The translations under genes were made by a program, and so were the position numbers. From assembly GCA_034409055.1 (NCBI GenBank), contig DAOUMU010000434.1:1-14186 (forward strand): a stretch of DNA of 14,186 nt. The letters run 5' to 3'. This document shows, in pieces, positions 8,700 through 14,186 of the stretch. The stretch is from DAOUMU01 sp034409055. Its GTDB lineage: Bacteria; Chloroflexota; Anaerolineae; 4572-78; J111. The notes beneath the pieces are model-generated. The model was given only the letters and a program-made list of their open reading frames with translations. It was not told where the DNA came from and made no database searches. The number at the start of each line of letters is the position of its first letter. Positions within the stretch are counted from its first letter, which is position 1.

Positions 8700-9425
8700 A
8701 TGAAGCCGATTTCTTCGCCCCTAAACACTTTCTCTATTGTCGGCCGGTGTCCCCGTACCAATATGTTAGGGGTAGGGGTAGCCAGCAAATATCTGGCCGT
8801 GGGAGCTGTATGTAGCCATACCCAAGCTGGCGTTGGGGCGATTTCAACACAAGCTTACGGTAACCCATATCTGGGCATTGATGGCCTTACTCTGTTGGAA
8901 AAAGGACTAGAGGTTCAAGAAATCCTGGATCGTTTACTCCAACAAGATCCAGGTCGTGAAAAACGCCAACTTATTATTGTTAACAAGTATGGCCAAACGG
9001 TCGCTTTCACCGGTACCCAGACAACGCCCTGGTGTGGGCATCTGCGGGGTGAAAATTATGCAGTGGCTGGCAACATGCTCACTGGAGAGTTGGTAATTCA
9101 AGCCATGGCCGAAACCTTTGAGCAATCAGTCGAAGAGGAGTTAGCAGAGCGATTATTACAGGCATTGGAGGCTGGTCAACGTGCCGGCGGTGACCGTCGG
9201 GGCAGGCAGGCTGCTCACCTGCAAGTTGTTTACACCGAAGCCTGGAAATACGTGGACCTGCGAGTCGATGAACATCCTGATCCGGTTGTAGAACTACGAC
9301 GGATTTTTGAAGTGGCCAAGCGAGAACTATTTCCCTTCCGTAAACTTTATCCCACCCGTAGCCATCCCGGTCAGGATTGGGACCTGGACGAGTATGAGCA
9401 TATCTCGTCGTTGGTTTTTGGTTAG
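8700..9425 (+). CDS. DUF1028 family protein (Ntn-hydrolase-like fold)
   Basis: This 241-residue protein belongs to the DUF1028 family, which Pfam places in the N-terminal-nucleophile hydrolase clan; the reaction is not established. Recognition rests on TFSIVGRCPRT near the start, LGVGVASKYLAVGAVCSHTQ (23-42), GVGAISTQAYGNPYLG, AVAGNML (121-127), the highly characteristic AGGDRRGRQAAHLQVV (162-177) and HPDPVVELRRIF (192-203). The length fits a stand-alone family member without an extra peptidoglycan-binding domain. No signal peptide is seen, so it is probably cytoplasmic. The ATG at 8700 is preferred to the TTG at 8646, which lies inside the leader hairpin and would add 18 non-conserved residues; the ribosome binding site is weak (GGTAAAG). 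Eight residues still precede TFSI, where family members usually start almost directly with it. It lies upstream of a peptide transporter, which suggests, without proof, work on imported peptides or amides. Confidence 0.88.
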   Translation: MKPISSPLNTFSIVGRCPRTNMLGVGVASKYLAVGAVCSHTQAGVGAISTQAYGNPYLGIDGLTLLEKGLEVQEILDRLLQQDPGREKRQLIIVNKYGQTVAFTGTQTTPWCGHLRGENYAVAGNMLTGELVIQAMAETFEQSVEEELAERLLQALEAGQRAGGDRRGRQAAHLQVVYTEAWKYVDLRVDEHPDPVVELRRIFEVAKRELFPFRKLYPTRSHPGQDWDLDEYEHISSLVFG

Positions 9426-9501
9426 CAGCGTCCCAGACCAAAACCCTCAAGGTCTTCATTCCGCAAGAAGATGGTTGTTTCTTAGTAACGATTGGATATC
9501 G

Positions 9502-9544
9502 GTCATTGGTCATTACGGTTGGCACAGAACAAATGACGAATGAC
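9502..9544. repeat. GTCATT-type imperfect palindrome between genes
   Basis: The arm GTCATTGGTCATT (9502-9514) pairs with AATGACGAATGAC (9532-9544) at 12 of 13 positions across a 17-nt loop. Each arm is itself a tandem of a GTCATT or AATGAC half-unit. Short repeats of this style occur dispersed in intergenic DNA of several bacterial groups. Only one copy is visible here, so dispersal is not shown by this window. A T-run (9561-9566) lies 16 nt after the right arm, too far for a standard terminator. Confidence 0.5.
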
Positions 9545-9561
9545 AAATAACAAATTAAAAT
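9533..9561 (+). promoter_or_regulatory. Weak candidate promoter for the LysM solute-binding protein gene
   Basis: ATGACG at 9533-9538 (4 of 6 to the -35 consensus) and TAAAAT at 9556-9561 (5 of 6 to the -10 consensus) are separated by exactly 17 bp. The -35 box overlaps the right arm of the GTCATT palindrome. The region is AT-rich, so chance matches are easy; read-through from the DUF1028 gene is equally possible. Confidence 0.25.
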
Positions 9562-9575
9562 TTTTTAGTCGAGAC

Positions 9576-9583
9576 AAAGGAGG
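9576..9583 (+). promoter_or_regulatory. Strong ribosome binding site for the solute-binding protein
   Basis: AAAGGAGG is a near-perfect complement of the 16S rRNA 3' end and the strongest Shine-Dalgarno sequence in the window. It lies 9 nt before GTG 9593 and 12 nt before ATG 9596. The spacing favours the GTG, while codon preference favours the ATG; the difference is one residue. The other genes here have weak or no such site, so the binding protein is likely the most highly translated component. Confidence 0.8.
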
Positions 9584-9592
9584 ATAGATAAA

Positions 9593-11377
9593 GTGATGAA
9601 GAAATATTTTTCAATTTTAGCCATAGCCCTGGTACTGGTTAGTATGCTATCAACAGCGACGGTCATTCCCGTTCACGCTCAGGGCGATTGTGCCGACACC
9701 TATACGGTGCAGGCGGATGACTGGTTGTCAAAGATTGCCGACCGGTTCCTGGGCAACGTCTTGGCTTATCCGGCCATTGTTGACGCCACCAATGCTGCGG
9801 CTAACGCCGATGATAGCTTTACAGCCATCCGTAATGCCGATTTGATCGAAGTCGGCCAAAAGTTGTGCATTCCCTCAGCAGAGGAAGCCCAGGCTTCGCT
9901 GCAAGAAATTGGGGGCGAGGTCAGCGTGTCTCCGGCCAAGTATGGTGGCACACTCAAAGTGGCCTTTCAGAATGAGTGGGCCGGTCTGGACCCCCACACC
10001 GTTAGCTCTTACTCCAGCTATCAGATTTTGAATAACGTACTGGAAGGGCTAACCTTTTACGATGACAACCTCAACCTGGTCCCCTGGCTGGCCGAATCCT
10101 GGGAACAATCTGCCGATGGCTTGACCTGGACCTTTAAACTGAGAGAAGGGGTTAAATTCCACAACGGTCGTGAGATGACCGCTGAAGACGTGAAGTGGAG
10201 CTTTGAGCGCTTAATTGACCCGGCTACCGGCGGCGGGAATGCGGCCCGTGTTGGCCCGCCCGAGACCAAAATCGAGGCAATTGACAAGTACACTGTGGCT
10301 GTCACCCATCCCGAACCCTTTGGTATTTTCCCCCAATCGCTTGGCTTCGATAAATCAACCGGTATTGTGGCTAAAGAAAGCCTGAATGAGCAGGGTATCC
10401 TTGCCCAACCGATTGGCACCGGTCCCTTCAAGATTGCTGAGGTTGAAGGCACAACGCGCCTCCGTCTGGAAAAACATGAAGACTATTGGCAAGAGGGGTT
10501 GCCCTACCTGGATGCAATTGAGCTTACCCCCATCCCCGACGATACCGTGCGCGAAACCGCCCTGCGCGGTGGCGAAGTAGACTGGGTGTTGGCCATTGCC
10601 CCTCAAAACTTCGCGTCCTTACAGGCTGATCCAAACGTTGTTGTGTCTACTGCACCCCAGTTATCTTATGACTACATGGGCGTTAATGTGACCCGTGAAC
10701 CCTTCAACGATGTACGCGTCCGCCAGGCGATTGCTCTGACCCTGGACCGGGAGCAAATCGCCGAAGCTGGCTACTTTGGCCTGGCTGAAACCATTCAGGG
10801 ACCGGTCGGCTCCGGCAGCCCCTGGTATTTTGAGTACAAGCCCTATGATCGAGATATAGAACGGGCCAAGCAATTGTTAGCCGAAGCGGGTTACCCCGAT
10901 GGCTTTGAAATGGAGCTACTGCCCACGGTGCAATATGGCGAAACCGTTCGGGCGGCCCAGGTGATTCAACAGCAATTGGCCGAGATTGGCATCACGGCCA
11001 CCATCAACGCTCCCGAGTGGAGTGAATGGCTGGAATTGGAAGGCAACTTCAAGTATGACGCCTATATCTGCAACTGGAACGGTCTGATTGATGCCGATCA
11101 ATACTACTATCTCCAACACAAGTCGGACCAGGTCTTCAACTTCACCGGCTATAACAACCCAAGATTTGATGAGTTAGTGACCCAGGGTCGCTCGATTAGT
11201 GATTTTGACCAACGATATCAGATTTACGAACAGCTCAACAAAATCCTGGTTGACGATGCCCCCTATATCTATATGTACAATAAGCTCGAAGTTCGGGCTT
11301 ATGGGCCCCAGGTGAAAGGTTTTGTCACCCGTTCGGATCAAGCCAACAACTTCTGGCCGGTATGGTTGGATCGATAA
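9593..11377 (+). CDS. Secreted peptide-binding protein of an ABC importer with N-terminal LysM domain
   Basis: This is the extracytoplasmic solute-binding component (SBP_bac_5, DppA/OppA family), 594 residues from GTG 9593. A signal peptide covers ~1-30 (MMKKYF, hydrophobic core, cleavage likely near VHA-Q or AQ-G). No lipobox cysteine is seen, unlike most binding proteins of single-membrane bacteria. Residues ~33-95 form a LysM-like module (YTVQADDWLSKIADRFLG through GQKLCIP), bounded by Cys33 and Cys92, which could form a disulfide. A linker leads to KYGGTLKVAF (~116) and the family 5 domain: GLDPH, LAESWEQSADGLTWTFKLR, GVKFHNGREMTAEDVKWSFE, GTGPFKI, and the C-terminal lobe with AEAGYPDGFEM. 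The substrate is probably a di- or oligopeptide, but family members also bind nickel, heme or glycans, so specificity is open. LysM may tether the protein to the cell wall in place of a lipid anchor (inference). Permease genes follow after a palindromic spacer. Confidence 0.93.
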   Translation: MMKKYFSILAIALVLVSMLSTATVIPVHAQGDCADTYTVQADDWLSKIADRFLGNVLAYPAIVDATNAAANADDSFTAIRNADLIEVGQKLCIPSAEEAQASLQEIGGEVSVSPAKYGGTLKVAFQNEWAGLDPHTVSSYSSYQILNNVLEGLTFYDDNLNLVPWLAESWEQSADGLTWTFKLREGVKFHNGREMTAEDVKWSFERLIDPATGGGNAARVGPPETKIEAIDKYTVAVTHPEPFGIFPQSLGFDKSTGIVAKESLNEQGILAQPIGTGPFKIAEVEGTTRLRLEKHEDYWQEGLPYLDAIELTPIPDDTVRETALRGGEVDWVLAIAPQNFASLQADPNVVVSTAPQLSYDYMGVNVTREPFNDVRVRQAIALTLDREQIAEAGYFGLAETIQGPVGSGSPWYFEYKPYDRDIERAKQLLAEAGYPDGFEMELLPTVQYGETVRAAQVIQQQLAEIGITATINAPEWSEWLELEGNFKYDAYICNWNGLIDADQYYYLQHKSDQVFNFTGYNNPRFDELVTQGRSISDFDQRYQIYEQLNKILVDDAPYIYMYNKLEVRAYGPQVKGFVTRSDQANNFWPVWLDR

Positions 11378-11387
11378 ACGTTATGCG

Positions 11388-11446
11388 TTTGCGGGGCACA
11401 GGGATGCCCCTCCTACAACTCCTCGGCCCCGCAAATAGTCTTTTCC
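11388..11446 (+). terminator. Terminator-like or REP-like double palindrome after the binding-protein gene
   Basis: The arms TTTGCGGGGC (11388-11397) and GCCCCGCAAA (11426-11435) are perfectly complementary over 10 bp and are followed by TAGTCTTTTCC, a short T-rich tail. An alternative, mutually exclusive small stem pairs GGGGCA (11393-11398) with TGCCCC (11405-11410). The GC-rich stem and tail would allow partial termination, leaving more message for the binding protein than for the permeases. The inner sequence also resembles dispersed REP-like palindromes, so the terminator role is inferred. Confidence 0.5.
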
Positions 11447-11458
11447 AAAAATAGATAG

Positions 11459-11464
11459 TATAAT
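11459..11464 (+). promoter_or_regulatory. -10-like box ahead of the permease genes
   Basis: A perfect TATAAT at 11459-11464 lies after the terminator-like palindrome. The best -35 at 17 bp (TAGTCT, 11436-11441) matches only 3 of 6. If used, transcription would begin near 11471, inside the left arm of the next hairpin, giving the permeases their own weak promoter. Confidence 0.35.
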
Positions 11465-11468
11465 GCTT

Positions 11469-11498
11469 TGGAAGGGGTGGCCTTACCTGCCCCTTCCA
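11469..11498. repeat. 9-bp perfect inverted repeat in the permease leader
   Basis: TGGAAGGGG (11469-11477) pairs with CCCCTTCCA (11490-11498) across a 12-nt loop. No T-run follows directly. It lies about 40 nt before the chosen GTG start of the first permease. It could be a leader structure or another REP-like palindrome. Confidence 0.5.
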
Positions 11499-11537
11499 TA
11501 CTTATTACTTAATAAGCCCATCAGCAGGTGCTTTAGA

Positions 11538-12485
11538 GTGAACACGCGTTATATCCTGCAAAGACTGCTAACGACCATCATCGTTGTTTTCGGCATCACC
11601 TTCGTCGTTTTTATGATTATTCAATTGGTGCCCGGCGACCCGGCCCGAGTTGTCTTGGGGGTGGCGGCCTCCGAAGAAAATGTGGCAGCCCTGCGGGAGC
11701 GATTGGGGCTTAACCGGCCTGTCTGGGTGCAATATGGTACCTGGTTAGCCGGACTTTTGCGAGGTGACCTGGGTAATAGTCTGGTCACCGGTCAATCTGT
11801 CACCGACCAGATTCTGCAGCGATTACCGGCTACACTGATGCTTGCCGCAGCCGGTCTCTTGATCGGTCTACTCATTGGTTTGCCGGCCGGCATCCTGTCG
11901 GCCATAAAACCCCACAGCCCGCTCGATATTACCGCCTCTCTTTTAAGCCAAATCGGGGTATCTATCCCCGATTTTTGGCTGGGGATTTTATTGGTCCTGC
12001 TCTTTTCGCTCACTCTGGGCTGGCTGCCATCTCAAGGCTACACTCCTTTTAGTGAAGACCCTGTTAATTGGTTCCTGCACTTAATTTTGCCGGCCTTGAC
12101 GGTGGGGATTATTAGCGGTTCCATTCAAACCCGCTTCAATCGCAGCGCCATGTTAGAAGTATTGCACGAAGATTACGTGCGTACGGCCCGGGCCAAAGGC
12201 TTGACCGAAGCCATCGTTATCAATAAACACGCCTTACGCAATGCTTTGATTCCTATCGTGACCATTCTCGGCCTGCAACTGACCGCTCTGTTGAGCGCCG
12301 TGGTTGTGGTTGAAGTCGTTTTTTCCTGGCCGGGTTTGGGACGGTTAACTCTGAATGCCGTGTTGGATCGAGATTACCCGTTGTTGCAGGGGACGGTCTT
12401 TACGATAGCCACGTTACTGGCCCTGGTGAATTTGGGCACCGATCTTCTCTACTTTTTCATCGATCCACGCATTGAATATACTTGA
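11538..12485 (+). CDS. ABC transporter permease, DppB/OppB type
   Basis: This is the first membrane subunit of a dipeptide/oligopeptide importer, 315 residues, the usual length for the family. The N-terminus NTRYILQRLLTTIIVVFGI and VPGDPARVVLG (31-41) are typical of DppB. Membrane segments are seen at ~11-31, ~98-122, ~135-162, ~178-195, ~237-262 and ~284-308. The cytoplasmic EAA-type loop that docks on the ATPase is DYVRTARAKGLTEAIVINKHALRNALIP (split here as DYVRTARAKGL, 212-222, and HALRNALIP, 231-239). The GTG at 11538 is chosen over an ATG at 11463 because it gives the family N-terminus and has an AGGTG site 7 nt upstream; the longer form adds 25 unconserved residues encoded by a hairpin. 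Its stop TGA 12483-12485 nearly abuts the next permease, indicating one transcript. Confidence 0.93.
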   Translation: MNTRYILQRLLTTIIVVFGITFVVFMIIQLVPGDPARVVLGVAASEENVAALRERLGLNRPVWVQYGTWLAGLLRGDLGNSLVTGQSVTDQILQRLPATLMLAAAGLLIGLLIGLPAGILSAIKPHSPLDITASLLSQIGVSIPDFWLGILLVLLFSLTLGWLPSQGYTPFSEDPVNWFLHLILPALTVGIISGSIQTRFNRSAMLEVLHEDYVRTARAKGLTEAIVINKHALRNALIPIVTILGLQLTALLSAVVVVEVVFSWPGLGRLTLNAVLDRDYPLLQGTVFTIATLLALVNLGTDLLYFFIDPRIEYT

Positions 12486-12499
12486 GCATAGAAATTGAC

Positions 12500-13408
12500 A
12501 TGATTGAGCAACCAGCCAACGCAGCCACAATCGCTATTCGGCAGAAAGAGCCACCTGGCGCTGAAAGCCTGTGGCTTGATGCCCTGCACCGTCTTAGACG
12601 ACAACCGCTGAGTATCTTTAGCGGAACGATTGTCATCGTCTTGATTTTGACGGCCATCTTTGGCCCGATGCTGGCCCCGTATGATCCCAACACCATCGAT
12701 ATGGCCAATCGCTTTGCCCCGCCATCTTTAGCCCATCCCTTTGGTACCGATGATTTTGGCCGTGATATTTTGAGCCGGGTTATGGTTGGTACGCGTGTTT
12801 CTTTAATGGTGGGGCTCATTGCCGTTGGTCTATCTGCCACGGTGGGCAGTTTCCTGGGAGTAGTGGCCGGCTATACCGGTCGCACCATCGATGAAGTTAT
12901 CATGCGGGCTATGGACATTCTTTTCGCTTTTCCGGCTATTTTGTTGGCCATTGCCATCATGGCCGCCCTGGGTCGAGGTATTGGCAACGCTATGATTGCC
13001 ATTGGCATTGTTTACGTGCCTATCTTTGCCCGTATTGCCCGCGGTTCGGTCTTGTCTGTCCGGGAGGAAGAGTTTATAGAGGCCGCCCGGGCCATCGGCA
13101 CCTCGGATAGGCGGATTATGTTTCGACATATTTTTCCCAATGTCCTTTCGCCAATCATCGTCGAAATAACGCTGAGTCTCTCCTTTGCCATCCTGGCCGA
13201 AGCCGCTCTGAGTTTCTTTGGGTTGGGCACGCAGCCTCCCGATCCAAGTTGGGGACGCATGCTGTCCGAAGGGCGGGCTTACTTTCAACAGTCAATCTGG
13301 TTGGCTGTTTTTCCCGGTTTGGCCATTATGCTGACTGTTTTGGGGTTCAACCTGTTGGGGGACGGTCTGCGTGATGCGCTCGACCCACGCCTGAAAAACG
13401 TCAGATGA
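12500..13408 (+). CDS. ABC transporter permease, DppC/OppC type
   Basis: This is the second membrane subunit, pairing with the DppB-like protein to form the channel; 302 residues from ATG 12500. It shows the OppC N-terminal segment (membrane helix ~42-58, then APYDPN), the family signature HPFGTDDFGRDILSRV (79-94), further helices at ~101-123, ~142-157, ~161-178, ~218-238 and ~268-288, and the ATPase-docking EAA loop EAARAIGTSDRRIMFRHIFPN (EAARAIG begins at 194). The end LLGDGLRDALDPRLKN is diagnostic. A TTG at 12482 overlapping the previous stop by 4 bases (TTGA) would add six residues and is a possible coupled start; no good Shine-Dalgarno decides between them. No DppD/DppF ATPase gene follows in the window. 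The stop overlaps the next start as ATGA. Confidence 0.93.
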   Translation: MIEQPANAATIAIRQKEPPGAESLWLDALHRLRRQPLSIFSGTIVIVLILTAIFGPMLAPYDPNTIDMANRFAPPSLAHPFGTDDFGRDILSRVMVGTRVSLMVGLIAVGLSATVGSFLGVVAGYTGRTIDEVIMRAMDILFAFPAILLAIAIMAALGRGIGNAMIAIGIVYVPIFARIARGSVLSVREEEFIEAARAIGTSDRRIMFRHIFPNVLSPIIVEITLSLSFAILAEAALSFFGLGTQPPDPSWGRMLSEGRAYFQQSIWLAVFPGLAIMLTVLGFNLLGDGLRDALDPRLKNVR

Positions 13409-14100
13409 CCGCAAGATCACCGGCCGCTGATGTACTCCCTATGCCCTATTTCCTCAGCCTGGCCCTCTTATCCGGCGGTGGCATCTCTCTTGAAATTGCC
13501 CTGACCCGTCTCTTTTCCACCCTCTTTTTTCCCCCTTATGTCTTTGCCGTTATCTCCATAGCCGTGTTGGGTATTGGCCTGGGAGCGGCCATCGCCACCG
13601 CGCGACCTGCCTGGCGTCGGTTAGACCGGCTGCCGCTTTACCTGGTGCTAACAGGTTACACCACCCTGGCCTTATTACTCGCGGTCGTTTGGACGGCTGC
13701 CATTGACTTACACGGAGCCCTATTCGTCTTGGTACTCCTGCCTTATCTTTTTATTGGCCTGGCCCTGGCGACCATTTTCAGCGCTGCCCCTTCGGCCAGT
13801 CCTCGCCTGTATCGGGCCGACCTGCTGGGTGCAGGTCTGGGGGCGATCCTGGCCATTCCGCTTTTGAATCTCTTGGGGGGGATCAACAGTATTATTTTTG
13901 TGGCCGGTATGTTTGGCCTGGCAGGGCTGATCGTCTCACCCCCCCTGAGAGTCAATCTGGTTCCCGCCGGGTCCGTGACCGGTCAGGAGCGCAAATTACC
14001 ATATACTGGGGCTTTAGTTTTATGCGGTTTGGCTATCGTTGGGCTGGTCACCAATTTAACTCGGGTGCAATCCCAAAAAATGACATTTGACAAAAAATAG
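13405..14100 (+). CDS. Multi-pass membrane protein like the N-terminal half of spermidine-synthase-like proteins, probably truncated
   Basis: The 231 residues comprise about seven hydrophobic segments (~14-31, 36-57, 71-94, 99-121, 134-158, 160-178, 203-222). The segment GGISLEIALTRLFSTLF near the start and LYRADLLGAGLGAILAI (134-150) are typical of the membrane region found ahead of the SAM-like catalytic domain in large membrane-bound spermidine-synthase-like proteins. Those run to several hundred residues more; here the frame ends at 14100 just after the last helix, in the uncharacteristic tail KMTFDKK, and no catalytic domain is present. The surrounding sequence turns AT-rich with a hairpin, consistent with disruption by an insertion element. 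The ATG overlaps the DppC-like stop (ATGA), so it was co-translated with the transporter. A second ATG at 13441 is possible. It could act as a short membrane protein, but no function is claimed. Confidence 0.7.
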   Translation: MTARSPAADVLPMPYFLSLALLSGGGISLEIALTRLFSTLFFPPYVFAVISIAVLGIGLGAAIATARPAWRRLDRLPLYLVLTGYTTLALLLAVVWTAAIDLHGALFVLVLLPYLFIGLALATIFSAAPSASPRLYRADLLGAGLGAILAIPLLNLLGGINSIIFVAGMFGLAGLIVSPPLRVNLVPAGSVTGQERKLPYTGALVLCGLAIVGLVTNLTRVQSQKMTFDKK

Positions 14101-14107
14101 TAAAAGA

Positions 14108-14170
14108 GCATCATCTTCTCCTTAAACCCATAAAAACGCGTTGGCCAAAACGCAAAGGAGAAAATGATGC
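14108..14170 (+). promoter_or_regulatory. Hairpin that would mask the ribosome binding site and start codon of the next gene
   Basis: GCATCATCTTCTCCTT (14108-14123) pairs with AAGGAGAAAATGATGC (14155-14170) at 15 of 16 positions over a 31-nt loop. The right arm contains the Shine-Dalgarno sequence AAGGAG and both candidate ATG codons (14164 and 14167). The loop holds a smaller stem (GCGTT 14138-14142 with AACGC 14149-14153). Any transcript entering from upstream would fold this stem and block translation, a protection known for several transposase genes. Confidence 0.6.
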
Positions 14171-14186
14171 CAGAGACAATTTTACA
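14167..14186 (+). CDS. Start of an unidentified gene, possibly a transposase (3' end outside window)
   Basis: Only six full codons are visible (MPETIL). ATG 14167 follows AAAGGAG (14154-14160) with a 6-nt spacer; the ATG at 14164 is in the same frame with only 3 nt. A transposase is suggested by context alone: interrupted upstream gene and masked ribosome binding site. The peptide is too short for identification. Confidence 0.35.

Larger units (their letters stand above)
14080..14186 (+). mobile_element. Putative left end of an insertion element, cut by window edge
   Basis: Around 14075-14085 the sequence changes from GC-balanced coding DNA to AT-rich non-coding DNA, and the membrane protein gene loses its expected second half. 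A new reading frame with its own ribosome binding site begins ~85 bases later. This layout fits the end of an insertion sequence with its transposase start. Neither the terminal repeats nor a target duplication can be confirmed because the other end is outside the window. A simple gene decay or rearrangement is an alternative. Confidence 0.4.

Noticed and set aside
9426..9470. Small inverted repeat AGACC/GGTCT as terminator after the DUF1028 gene
   Set aside because: Only 5 bp with an 11-nt loop and no T-run; not distinguishable from chance.
11463..11537. Upstream ATG start for the DppB-like permease
   Set aside because: It overlaps a TATAAT box, has no ribosome binding site, and adds 25 residues encoded by a palindrome; GTG 11538 gives the usual family N-terminus and has AGGTG in place.
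1..14186. CRISPR array, tRNA or rRNA genes
   Set aside because: No regularly spaced direct repeats, no cloverleaf-like blocks with the usual T-arm sequence, and no rRNA-like conserved stretches were seen.

Overview
The window looks like chromosomal DNA of a Chloroflexota bacterium, most likely of the Anaerolineae/Caldilineae type and probably metagenome-derived. This is inferred from protein content and intergenic style, not from a phylogenetic marker. The pointers are a very large thioester alpha-2-macroglobulin, a giant SARP-like regulator (winged helix, BTAD, AAA ATPase, TPR), a peptide-binding protein fused to LysM, a DUF1028 protein, and short palindromes of the GGGGCACAGGGATGCCCC kind between genes. 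All confidently called genes are on the + strand. There are no rRNA, tRNA or CRISPR features, and no gene-free stretch exceeds 300 bases.

Layout. (1) 3-5372: the C-terminal ~1790 residues of a secreted alpha-2-macroglobulin with an intact CTEQ thioester motif; its N-terminus lies upstream. (2) 5415-8525: a 1036-residue multidomain transcriptional regulator, possibly read from a leaderless message because a TATTAT box lies 7 nt before its ATG. (3) 8526-8699: a leader with consensus-like promoter boxes and a 14-bp perfect hairpin, followed by a DUF1028 (Ntn-hydrolase-like) gene at 8700-9425. (4) 9593-11377: a LysM plus SBP_bac_5 solute-binding protein with a strong ribosome binding site. (5) 11378-11537: a spacer packed with palindromes and a TATAAT box. 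(6) 11538-13408: two oligopeptide/dipeptide-type ABC permeases (DppB-like, DppC-like). (7) 13405-14100: an integral membrane protein resembling the N-terminal membrane half of spermidine-synthase-like proteins. It overlaps the permease stop by ATGA and ends prematurely. (8) ~14080-14186: an AT-rich junction with a 16-bp imperfect hairpin that would hide the ribosome binding site and start codon of a new reading frame, cut by the window edge. It is best read as the end of an insertion element that truncated gene 7.

How they may work together (inference). Genes 3 to 6 form a peptide-uptake module: secreted binding protein, two permeases, and a possible amide/peptide hydrolase of unknown reaction. 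No ATPase subunit is present, so those genes lie beyond the putative insertion or elsewhere. The macroglobulin traps foreign proteases outside the cell, so the locus has an extracellular proteolysis/peptide theme, but no single operon joins the macroglobulin to the transporter.
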